Assembly (NCBI RefSeq): GCF_014647595.1
Contig: NZ_BMPM01000002.1
Location: 620,001-684,000, forward strand
Reading direction: 5' to 3'
DNA from: Paenarthrobacter histidinolovorans
GTDB lineage: Bacteria > Actinomycetota > Actinomycetes > Actinomycetales > Micrococcaceae
Length of the DNA: 64,000 nt
Each line of letters opens with the position of its first letter. The stretch's first letter is position 1. This document shows positions 15,860-24,200 of the stretch, piece by piece. A model generated the notes under the pieces. That model was not told the origin of the DNA. It did no database searches and saw nothing but the letters and a program-made list of their open reading frames with translations. The position numbers were made by a program, and so were the translations under genes.

Positions 15860-16762
15860 CTAGCCCTTGCTTGCGCCCAGGGTAAGCCCCGCCACGAATT
15901 GCCGTTGCAGGACCAGATAGATGACGAGGGTGGGTATCAGCGTGATCATGGCGCCTGCCGCGATCAGGTTGTAGTTGCTCAGGAACTGTCCCTGAAGGTT
16001 GTTGATGGCGGTGGTGATAGGGAGTCTGTCACCGCTCTGGATGAACAGCAGCGGCCAGAAGAAGTCGTTGTAGATGAAGATGACTTGCAGGGTGCCCAAA
16101 GCTGCTAGTGCCGGACGACAGAGTGGCATGATGATATTCCAATACTGCCGCCAGATACCAGCGCCATCCACCAACGCGGCTTCCGTCAGGTCCTGCGGGA
16201 GGGCCTTCATGTAATTGGAAAGCACAAAGGTGCAGAACCCGATCTGGAAAGCAGTGTCCACGATGATGACGGCTATGTAGGTATTGAGCAGGTTACCGGA
16301 GTCGCTGACTGAGTACGGCAGGGAAACATGCTTGAACATCTCAAACAGCGGTGCTGCAAGTACCTGCGGCGGCAGGAGGTTGCCGGCGGTGAACATGATC
16401 AGCAGCGTGATGTTGAACTTCCAGCTCACCCGCGATACTGCAAAAGCCATCATGGACGCGAAGAGCAGCGTCAGCAGGACCGTGGGAACCGTGATCAGGA
16501 CTGAATTCAGGAAGTACTTTGAGAACCCTCCCTGGTTCCAGGCCTGCACGAAGTTCTCGAAGCCGAAACTGCCGCCGAAGCTGAAGTAGCCGTATTTGTC
16601 GGTGTCCTCTTTGGGACGGAGCGCCGTATAGAGCGACCAGACCAGCGGTACCAGCCAGACGGCGGCCATGACGATGAGGAAGATGTGCGTGCCGTAATGA
16701 CGCTTGCCCGGCTTGCGGACAACGACAGTCTGGACAGGAAGGCGGCGGGCGATAGTGCTCAT
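15860..16762 (-). CDS. ABC sugar importer 2 permease, MalG type
   Basis: A 300-residue CUT1 inner-membrane permease with six predicted membrane segments and the EAA loop DLTEAALVDGAGIWRQYWNI. Its start overlaps the stop of the partner permease by 4 nt (16759-16762), so translation is coupled. It is the last gene of the operon binding protein-MalF-MalG. It is not especially close to the importer 1 permease, so the two importers probably take different oligosaccharides. Confidence 0.95.
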   Translation of the reverse strand: MSTIARRLPVQTVVVRKPGKRHYGTHIFLIVMAAVWLVPLVWSLYTALRPKEDTDKYGYFSFGGSFGFENFVQAWNQGGFSKYFLNSVLITVPTVLLTLLFASMMAFAVSRVSWKFNITLLIMFTAGNLLPPQVLAAPLFEMFKHVSLPYSVSDSGNLLNTYIAVIIVDTAFQIGFCTFVLSNYMKALPQDLTEAALVDGAGIWRQYWNIIMPLCRPALAALGTLQVIFIYNDFFWPLLFIQSGDRLPITTAINNLQGQFLSNYNLIAAGAMITLIPTLVIYLVLQRQFVAGLTLGASKG

Positions 16763-17769
16763 GCCTCTTTCTCCTTGCCGAAGGTGCGGATCAGGTAGAA
16801 GACAATCGGTACCAAGGAAATCACCAGCAGTACCACAGCCAGTGCTGAACCGACGCCGATCACCTGTCCTTCACCGATCAGGTTTTGGATCACCAAGGCG
16901 CTGAGCAGTTCCAGCCCGTTGGTGCCCCGGTTGATGACATAGACGATGTCAAAGGCGCGGAGTGACTCAATGATGGTGATGACCACGATCACGATGTTGA
17001 CCGGGCGCATGGCGGGGAAGACTACGCGGAAGAAGGTCTGAACAGCATTGGCGCCGTCAATCGACGCTGCTTCCCTGAGTGCGGGGTCCACACCCTTCAA
17101 GCCGGCCAAGTAGAGGATCATGACGTAGCCTGCGTGGCGCCACGTTGCCGCGATCATGGCGGCCCAGATGTTGACATTCGAGTCACCGAACCAGTCCACC
17201 GCCTGGGGCGTGCCGGCGGTTCCCAGGAGGAAGTTCAGCAGGCCGCTGTCACGGTTGTAGAACAGTTGCCAAATGATGCCGATGAGTGCCAGCGAGAGCA
17301 TCACCGGGGTGAAGAAGATGCTCTGGTAGATCCTGCTTCCGCGGATTTTCTGATCCAGCAGAACCGCCAGGAGCAGGCCCAGGGGCGTTGCGATGAGCGC
17401 CAGGAAGGCCAGCCAGAGGACGTTGTGCTGCATGGCCGGCCAGAACGGTGGGTAGTTCTGGCTGATGAACTCATAGTTGTCCAGTCCGGCCTGCTTGATG
17501 TCTGCCACGTCCAGGCCGTTCCATCGCGTGAAGCTCAGCCCGATGGAGAAGAGAGTGGGAAGCCAGACAAACAGCAGCTGGATCAGGGTGGGCAGGCCAA
17601 CCATGATTCCGAGGACCGTTTTGTCCCGGCGGCTGAGGCGGCGTACCCGCCTGGACTTGATGCGCTTCTTGCCGGGAACTGCCGTTGCCGCGCGGGATCC
17701 GCCGTGCTGCGAGCCGTGCTCGGGTGGTCCGCCGTTGTGGGAGGCCGGTTTTTCGGCTGTGGTGCTCAT
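16759..17769 (-). CDS. ABC sugar importer 2 permease, MalF type
   Basis: A 336-residue CUT1 permease with a hydrophilic N-terminal tail of about 50 residues (His/Gly/Arg/Lys-rich) and six membrane segments; the EAA loop is LREAASIDGANAVQTFFR. It is separated from the binding-protein gene by 113 nt containing a strong stem-loop (17792-17830). AAAGGAATTTCCC precedes the ATG. As with importer 1, no ATPase gene is nearby. Confidence 0.95.
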   Translation of the reverse strand: MSTTAEKPASHNGGPPEHGSQHGGSRAATAVPGKKRIKSRRVRRLSRRDKTVLGIMVGLPTLIQLLFVWLPTLFSIGLSFTRWNGLDVADIKQAGLDNYEFISQNYPPFWPAMQHNVLWLAFLALIATPLGLLLAVLLDQKIRGSRIYQSIFFTPVMLSLALIGIIWQLFYNRDSGLLNFLLGTAGTPQAVDWFGDSNVNIWAAMIAATWRHAGYVMILYLAGLKGVDPALREAASIDGANAVQTFFRVVFPAMRPVNIVIVVITIIESLRAFDIVYVINRGTNGLELLSALVIQNLIGEGQVIGVGSALAVVLLVISLVPIVFYLIRTFGKEKEA

Positions 17770-17791
17770 GGGAAATTCCTTTGGTCTTCAT

Positions 17792-17830
17792 GTCAGGGGT
17801 CGGGCGTCGTGTGCCCACCCGACCCCTGAC
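17792..17830 (-). other. Stem-loop between binding-protein and permease genes of importer 2
   Basis: GTCAGGGGTCGGG (17792-17804) and CCCGACCCCTGAC (17818-17830) form a perfect 13-bp stem with a 13-nt loop. It resembles the elements between malE and malF in other bacteria that stabilise the upstream binding-protein message and lower permease expression. Confidence 0.65.
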
Positions 17831-17882
17831 CAGGCTGACTGGCTTGTGGGCCATCAACCCCTGTAGCCGGAGCGGCTCTCTG

Positions 17883-19199
17883 CTATTGGGCCGCGTAGAG
17901 CGACTTTGCCTGCGCTTCGAGGTTCTTCACGTCGACGTTTCCATCTTTGATGAAGGACTGAAGTGCCGGAATCATGACGTTGTTGGCCATTGCCGGCAAC
18001 GCATCGCGGTCCAGGAACTGGCTGATGTACTTCGCGTTCGCAATGGTGTCCGCACACTTCTTGTTCAGAGCAGAGTACTTGGACGTGTCTGCGCCCTTGA
18101 CCGTTGCGATGTTGGAGGTATCTACGGCCGCGTAAGCGTCCTGGCCTTCCGGGCTTCCCATGAATGCAAGGAAGTCACGGGCGGCTTGATTCCCGCCACC
18201 CTTTTTCGACAGCAACAGGCCATCGATCGGAGCTTCTACTGCGTCCGTTCCTTCAACGGCGATCTCCGGGAACGGGAAGAAGTCGATGTCAGCCAGCACT
18301 GTGGGATCTGTGAACTGCTGCGTCACGAATGAACCCAGGAGGTACATACCCGTCTTCTTGGCCTCGAGGGCCTTGGCTGCATCCTGCCAGGTCTGGCCCA
18401 GGGCCGCCGGGTCCTGGAACGGCAGGAGCTGTTTCCAGGTATCGAAGACGTCGCTGACCTTCTTCTGATCCCAGCTTTCCTTGTGCGCGGTCAGGTCAAC
18501 GTGGAACTGGTATCCGTTGAGGCGCATGTTGATGTAGTCGAAGGTGCCCATGGCCGGCCAGCCGTCCTTGTCGGCGAAGCCGATCGGAATGATGCCATCT
18601 GCCTTCATCTTGGCAGCCAGGGTTGTCAGCTCATCGAAAGTTGCTGGAACTGCGTAGCCCTTTTCGGCCCAGAAGCTCTTCCGGTAGAAGAAGCCCCAGG
18701 GGTAGTTGTAGTTGGGAACCAAGTACATTTTTCCGTCAGGACCGGTGGAAGCCTTCTTGATGGCGTCGGAGAAGTTGCCGCCGATCTTCTCCCAGACGTC
18801 GTCGACAGGAGCCAGGAGGCCCTTCTCGGCGTAGTACTGCATGCGGTAACCGGCAAACCAGGTGAAGGAATCGTCCGGGCTGCCCTGCAGGTAGGAGTTG
18901 ATCTTGTTCTGGAAGTCGTTGTGGGGAACCACGTTGGTCACCACATCGAAGCCCGACTTCTTCGTGAAGGCGTCCGTTACGGCCTTGTAGGCAGCGCGGG
19001 GAACTTCGTCCGATGAACCCGAGCCAAAGGTGAGGCTCTTCGAGGTGGAACCGGATGTGGGCGCTGAACCGCCGGTACAGGCAGAGAGCATGGGGATGCC
19101 CGCTGCAGCGACTGCCCCGACTCCCAAAGTCTTAAGGAAGGTGCGCCGTCCTGGACCGGCGCCCTCCACCGCCTGGAACGGGCCAAGATGTATAGCCAT
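17883..19199 (-). CDS. ABC transporter sugar-binding lipoprotein (importer 2)
   Basis: A 438-residue family 1 solute-binding protein. The leader carries a twin-arginine motif (GRRTFLKTLG, about 18-27) and a lipobox LSAC near residue 41, so it is probably Tat-exported and lipidated, unlike the Sec-type leader of importer 1. The start at 19199 follows AAAGGAG at good spacing. The mature domain ends with the usual helical region (FLAFMGSPEGQDAYAAV). Two regulon palindromes (19323-19334, 19350-19361) lie about 125-160 nt upstream. First gene of the operon with the permeases at 16759 and 15860. Ligand unknown; a product of the GH30-GH43 enzyme is likely. Confidence 0.95.
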   Translation of the reverse strand: MAIHLGPFQAVEGAGPGRRTFLKTLGVGAVAAAGIPMLSACTGGSAPTSGSTSKSLTFGSGSSDEVPRAAYKAVTDAFTKKSGFDVVTNVVPHNDFQNKINSYLQGSPDDSFTWFAGYRMQYYAEKGLLAPVDDVWEKIGGNFSDAIKKASTGPDGKMYLVPNYNYPWGFFYRKSFWAEKGYAVPATFDELTTLAAKMKADGIIPIGFADKDGWPAMGTFDYINMRLNGYQFHVDLTAHKESWDQKKVSDVFDTWKQLLPFQDPAALGQTWQDAAKALEAKKTGMYLLGSFVTQQFTDPTVLADIDFFPFPEIAVEGTDAVEAPIDGLLLSKKGGGNQAARDFLAFMGSPEGQDAYAAVDTSNIATVKGADTSKYSALNKKCADTIANAKYISQFLDRDALPAMANNVMIPALQSFIKDGNVDVKNLEAQAKSLYAAQ

Positions 19200-19322
19200 G
19201 ATTACTCCTTTGGATCGTGGTTCTTGGTCAGACTGTCCTGTATCCGCGCGCACTGTGGGATAGCTCAAGTGTGGGCTTGCGGAAGCAGAAAGTCGCCGGG
19301 TGGGATCAATATTTTTGTGAAT

Positions 19323-19334
19323 GTTCACGTAAAC
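19323..19334. promoter_or_regulatory. LacI-type operator, proximal copy, importer 2
   Basis: GTTCACGTAAAC, one base from the consensus palindrome. Its centre is 27 bp from the perfect copy at 19350-19361. Both lie in an AT-rich stretch that should contain the leftward promoter. Confidence 0.75.
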
Positions 19335-19349
19335 ATCGAGTTGCAAGAA

Positions 19350-19361
19350 GTTTACGTAAAC
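19350..19361. promoter_or_regulatory. LacI-type operator, distal copy, importer 2
   Basis: GTTTACGTAAAC, a perfect palindrome identical to 1802-1813. Confidence 0.77.
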
Positions 19362-19406
19362 ATGGTTGGTTTGACAAGGTGTTTTTGCTGCTTTTCGGCA
19401 CTTTTT

Positions 19407-19427
19407 CGGGAGCACGGTGCGCTCCCG
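19407..19427 (-). terminator. Possible terminator hairpin after the DUF916 gene
   Basis: CGGGAGC (19407-19413) and GCTCCCG (19421-19427) form a 7-bp stem just past the stop of the DUF916-type gene. On the minus strand it is followed by A rather than U residues, so terminator function is uncertain. Confidence 0.4.
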
Positions 19428-19431
19428 GATA

Positions 19432-20505
19432 TCAGGGCGTACCGACTTCCCGACGCCCGGCCTCACGGGCCTCTTCGACCAGCCTGGCCAGCTCCTTCTT
19501 CCGCCGCTTGCGCCCCAGGAAAAGGCCCGCAAACAGGAGCATCACAGCAACAAGGATGGCGAGCTGCGGCCACGGAATCGCCCATAACGTCACGCTTTCC
19601 TGCACGGGATCCAGCGCTTGGGTGGCCCCGTCAGGGGCAACCACGCCTTGCGAAACCGTCACTGGCAATGTCAGGATGCCCAGCGGCCACACATGAGGTA
19701 CGTGGATACTGACGGTTCGACGGTCCCCGGGCAGCAATTCGAGAGTTCTGGCTTCTTCGGTACCGGCAGCCGGCCACCGGGCGTCATTAACCATGGTGGA
19801 GGGATCCACTGACAGGCGGACGTTGCCCGTATTCTCCAGTTCAACGGTAAGGTCGGCGGATCCGGGTTCCAGGGGATTCCACGACGTATCGTAGCTCGCG
19901 GTTGCCTTCATGCTGAGCGCAGCTTTGACCTCTCCCTTGACCCGGGTCATCACACGGAACCCAACGCGGCTTTCCACGCCCAGTTGTGTCCCGTCCGAGC
20001 CGCCCTGTGAGTAGATAGAGGCAGCTATTCCCGCCGCATGATCGCCCGGTGTCGCGTTGTCCGGAACCGTCACCTTGAACGGCACGACGGCGGTACCTCC
20101 CGCCGCTACGGTGACCGTCTTGTCCATGGAGATCCAGGTACCTGCAGCAACCGACTGTTTGTCACCAGGGAGCATATTGAAGCGCCCTGTCGGAGTGAAA
20201 TACCCATCGGCGGCGGTGAGGGAAAAAGTGACTTCCCTGTCGCTGAGGTTTCTGACCGCCAAATGGTCATCTACGCTCGTCCCGGAATCGAGTTCCAGTT
20301 CAACCCATGAGCGGCCGTCAGGGCCCGCTGAATCCGCAGGAGTCACGGCCCAGGTGACCGGACTATCCGTCGCATCTCCGGTGGTGGCAAAGCTGCTGGT
20401 CGCAGAAGCGAAACTCGCACAGACAACAGCTCCCACAATGCTTGCCACGATGGCGCAGCGTCGCAGAAGTCCGTAATCGGACAGTTCGAGGGTTGGGGAC
20501 CTCAT
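19432..20505 (-). CDS. Membrane-anchored DUF916 (WxL-interacting) family surface protein
   Basis: A 357-residue protein with a signal peptide (about 15-40, ending ASATSSFA), an extracellular region of two immunoglobulin-like halves (about 45-180 and 185-310), one C-terminal membrane segment (about 320-338) and a basic cytoplasmic tail (GRKRRKKELARLVEE). The first half has the DUF916 pattern: FSLTAADGYFTPTGRF, then ISMDKTVTVAAGGTAVVPFKV and a PGDHAAGI motif. The second half (SADLTVELENTGNVRLSVD) corresponds to the position of DUF3324. In Firmicutes such proteins link WxL proteins to the wall and membrane. It lies 24 nt after WxL-like gene B. GGAGGT is present before the ATG but at long spacing (12-13 nt). 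The complex is inferred. Confidence 0.85.
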   Translation of the reverse strand: MRSPTLELSDYGLLRRCAIVASIVGAVVCASFASATSSFATTGDATDSPVTWAVTPADSAGPDGRSWVELELDSGTSVDDHLAVRNLSDREVTFSLTAADGYFTPTGRFNMLPGDKQSVAAGTWISMDKTVTVAAGGTAVVPFKVTVPDNATPGDHAAGIAASIYSQGGSDGTQLGVESRVGFRVMTRVKGEVKAALSMKATASYDTSWNPLEPGSADLTVELENTGNVRLSVDPSTMVNDARWPAAGTEEARTLELLPGDRRTVSIHVPHVWPLGILTLPVTVSQGVVAPDGATQALDPVQESVTLWAIPWPQLAILVAVMLLFAGLFLGRKRRKKELARLVEEAREAGRREVGTP

Positions 20506-20529
20506 AAGCTGAAGATACCTCCGCCGGTA

Positions 20530-21153
20530 CTATTCGAACAGGGACAGCGTCAGCTTGGCCACATAGTTGCCAGGGGCGACTGTTGCGGGCGTGCGGAGGA
20601 AGAGGTCAGCGTTGGCTGTCCACTGTCCTTCCGAGGCAATCGCACCCGAGTTCTGCGTCAACGCCAGCAACTCCTGGTCCACAAGACCCACGGCATTGCT
20701 ACCGGAATCCATCGATGTGTCCACTCGGTCACCTTCGGTCACCTGACCGGACTCACCGCCGTCGATGACTCGCGGTGCCCAGCCCAAGTGTGATGCGCTG
20801 ATGGCCGGTTGTCCCGCGCCGCCGGCGAAATCCGTTGAGGTGCCCAGCACATACCAGCCGGCACCGGCAGGGATCTCATCCGGAGATCGGGTATCGGTCA
20901 CCGTCACGGTAGGCAGGGTGCCCTTGAACTGGCGCACAGCAGGCGTGGAACCGTCCTCGGTCAGTGCCGTGGCCGTGCCTGCCACGCTCATGGCGAGCAC
21001 ACCGCCGTCGACGACTTCGGTAATGCCGACGTTGACATCCACGTCCTGATCGCCGTGGTTTTGGTCGGCCATCGCCATCCCGGCGACACCCAGCAACAGC
21101 GCCGCAGCAGTGGAAACAGCTGCACCGCGGGCCAGGAATTTATGTCGGTTCAC
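20530..21153 (-). CDS. Secreted WxL-like surface protein, paralogue B
   Basis: A 207-residue secreted protein, same length as paralogue A (947-1570) and about 70% identical by eye. The signal peptide (1-29) ends GVAGMAMA. The mature N-terminus DQNHGDQDVDVNVGI, the DTR...GAGWYVLG proximal motif and the C-terminus PGNYVAKLTLSLFE repeat those of paralogue A. It sits between the galactanase gene and the DUF916 gene in the same direction. The start is a GTG at 21153 with only a weak purine-rich site upstream; a nearby out-of-frame ATG meets a stop after six codons. The distal WxL position has leucine, so profile searches with the Firmicutes WxL model may miss it. Confidence 0.78.
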   Translation of the reverse strand: MNRHKFLARGAAVSTAAALLLGVAGMAMADQNHGDQDVDVNVGITEVVDGGVLAMSVAGTATALTEDGSTPAVRQFKGTLPTVTVTDTRSPDEIPAGAGWYVLGTSTDFAGGAGQPAISASHLGWAPRVIDGGESGQVTEGDRVDTSMDSGSNAVGLVDQELLALTQNSGAIASEGQWTANADLFLRTPATVAPGNYVAKLTLSLFE

Positions 21154-21165
21154 TTTTCATGCTTC

Positions 21166-21177
21166 TTTCACGTAAGC
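21166..21177. promoter_or_regulatory. Degenerate regulon operator between the galactanase and WxL-like gene B
   Basis: TTTCACGTAAGC keeps the TCACGTAA core and lies 13 nt before the GTG start. It could give WxL-like gene B its own regulated promoter beyond the hairpin at 21212-21243. Weak match. Confidence 0.3.
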
Positions 21178-21211
21178 CCGGCAAACCGGCCGGGAAGAGA
21201 GGGTAAAAGAA

Positions 21212-21243
21212 GCTGGTGGCCCACCATCGGGCGGGCCACCAGC
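21212..21243 (-). terminator. Terminator or attenuator after the GH30-GH43 gene
   Basis: GCTGGTGGCCC (21212-21222) and GGGCCACCAGC (21233-21243) form an 11-bp perfect stem with a 10-nt loop, 6 nt past the stop codon of the galactanase. It may end that transcript or reduce read-through into WxL-like gene B. Confidence 0.6.
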
Positions 21244-21249
21244 GTCAGG

Positions 21250-24200
21250 TTAGTTGCAGGATGCTGCGTTGTAGGCGGCGTTTGCTGTCACTGTGACGGG
21301 TTGGCCGTTCACGGTGGCTTTGGCTTCAACGGCTACGGTGCCTGCCGGTACCGAAGCGGCACGGGTGGTGAAGGCGTGGACCGCGTTCTTACCCGGCTTG
21401 ACCTCAGCGAAGGACTTGGTGCCGTAGGACGACGTGAAGGTGGCCTGGACCGATTTGGTGTCGTTGTTGGTCAGCTGCGCCGTCACCGTGACTTTTCCGG
21501 CAACGCACTTGGTGCTGGCCACGGCCGTGACGTTCAGCTGCGGCGCGGCCGGAACCGGGTTTGCGATCATCAGCCAGCTCAGTTGCACATCCGGCCCGCG
21601 CGTCGGTGTCAGCGAGAAGGTCAGCTTTCCATCCGTTCCCACCGTGACGTTCTGGTAGGCAGCGGACTGGTAGTCCCCGCTGTAATCGTGGTCAGCTTCA
21701 ACCACAGCACCGTTGACGGTGACCTTGGCCCCCCGGTCATCCCACTGTGCCCAGGGATCGTAGTACCCGGCATAGACCGTGTAGGTGCCCGGAGCGAGAT
21801 CATTGAACTTATACGTCAAATCACGGCCACCTGCGGCATACCGGAGCGTAGTGAAGACATCTCCGTCCGCAGTTCCATAGACCCCACTTCCCTCACTCTG
21901 ATAACCCCAGGTCTTGCCTGTTGCCGGATCCACGCCGTAAGGCTGATCAGCAGCACTGTTGAGGGTTGCTCCGGCAACGCCCGGAGCTGCCATCAGCGCA
22001 GTCCAGTCGGCTGTTTGTTTGCCACCGGCATTGACGGCGTACCGGACACCGTTCGGGACAACCGGGATGGTGCGGGTGAAGGTACGGTTGCCGAAGCCGG
22101 GAAGCGTTCCGGTCGCGGTAATGACTCCCACCGTGTTCGTGTTCCCGCTGACCTGCCACGTCACAGGCTGGGTGGAGCTCTGCCCGTTCTGCGTGACCGT
22201 CACGGAGTTGACATTGAAGTCCGCCCCGACGGGGAGGCTCGCAGGCACTCCGGTGACGTTCCAGACAGCATTGGCGTCAAGATCCTCAAGTCGCCATTCG
22301 GAGGGCGAAAGGACGCTGAGGGTCTTTCCGCCTTCGCCCATCTGGATGGGCAGCCAGACCATTGGCGCGGTTGCCAGTGCTTGGTCCGATCCCCCGTTCC
22401 AGCGGTCACCCATGTAGATGAACTTGCCGTTCGCCGCATCCACCGGGATCACGGACGAAGGCTGCGAGTTGTTGGAATTCCACGCCACGTCGCTGCTGAA
22501 CGGATTCGGCAGCTGGGTCCATTCTCCCAGGATGCTGGTTGACGTGCCGTACTCTGAGGGATTCGGCGACCAGCCGGTGGTTCCCGAGGTGATGATGAAA
22601 TAACGGCCCTGGTACTTGAAGATAGCCGGTGATTCGCGGGATACGTTCACAAAAGCCCGCCGGAAGTCGACGCCCTCCACAGCTGTATCCGGCGAAGCGG
22701 ACAAGTTGGTGTAGTCAGCGTTGAGCTTGGAGATGAACATGGTCTTGTTCTCTTCGCTGGAGTAGATGATGTAGCCGGTGCCATCGTCATCCACGAACAG
22801 GTTCATGTCCCTGGCCATGCCGGGGTTGTTCGGTGCGAAGTTGGTGGGATCGCCGGCCGCTGCCTTGTGGAGGCGGTAGCTGTCGATGTAGCGGAAGGGA
22901 CCAAACGGTGAATCCGAAATTGCAACACCAGCGTTGGCCTTGGCGTACTGGACGTTGTATTGATCGGTTGGACCATCGGCATGGACCCACATGACCCACT
23001 TGTTGGTCGCCTTGTTGTAGATGACCTTTGGCCGTTCGAGGATCGGGGGCAGCCTGTCTCCTGACGGCACGGTTCCGAGGTCACGGTACACGGCATTCTT
23101 CTGCTCAGTGGAGTAGCCCGAGTACAGGTTCTGGAAGTACGGATCGCTGGTGAATTGGTCCGCGGAGGACATCGCTTTGAGGACTACCCCTTCATCCTTC
23201 CAGTTGTAGAGGTCGTACGAACTGTAGCCGTGCACACCCGGGGATGAGTGGTAGCCATTGGTCCGGTCCTCGCCGTACAGGTAGTAGATGGTCTTGCCCT
23301 CGGAATCCTTGGAGGTCACTACCTGCCCACCGTGGGCCTGGATGAGGTTGCCGTTGTTGTCCCGCCAGTCCTGGCCGGGCCGGAAGCTGTTGTAGCCCGT
23401 ACCTTCGCTGGCGTTCCGCAAAGTGAAAGCCTGGTTGGCTCCACCGTTTGAGGTCCACAGGCCGATCCAAGCGCCCTCGTGTGTGGACTGATTGGAGACA
23501 TCAAGTACCTGCCCCTGTCCTGCATTGAGCAGGCTGAACGAGGTACCGTCGGTGGTGCTGAACAGCCACTGGGCCGAGCTGTCCGTGCGCGCTTCTTCGT
23601 CGGTGATGGTGCGCAGGGCAGTACCGTTGGCGTCGGCGGCCAGGGCACGGCCGTCAGCGAGCCTCAGGACGAAACGGTCACGGGTAGTGCCGTCTTCATC
23701 GGCAATGAGGGTTGCCTTCCACACTTGGTTCCCGCCGGCAATCGAGTCGCTGAGCACCGTTTTTGGCGAGCCCTCCGACGCAGTAACGGCACGACCACTC
23801 TGCACGCCAACGAAGCTGTACGACTGCCCGTCCTGCACCGCCGGGGCGTTCGCTGCGACACCGGATGCTCCGTTGACGACGAACGTGGTGACGGACTTGG
23901 CAGGCACTGTCAGGGTTGCGGAACGCGATCCAGCATCAATGGCCACAGGGGTGCCGCTCACCAAGGCATTCGCAGTCGGGTTGCCTGAAGGAGACTCGGT
24001 AGTAACTACAGGAGTGACGGTGGCTCCGGCAGCGATTGTGGCGAACTTGGACAAGTCCACCTTGATGGTCCTGGCTTGATCGGAGTCGTTCGTGTGGACC
24101 ATGGCCAGACCGGAACCATCGGCCTTCAGCGCAGAGGTGGTCTTGCCGTCGCTCGTGGGAATGATGCGGTCACCCGGTGCGATGTAGTGGGTGAAGTTCC

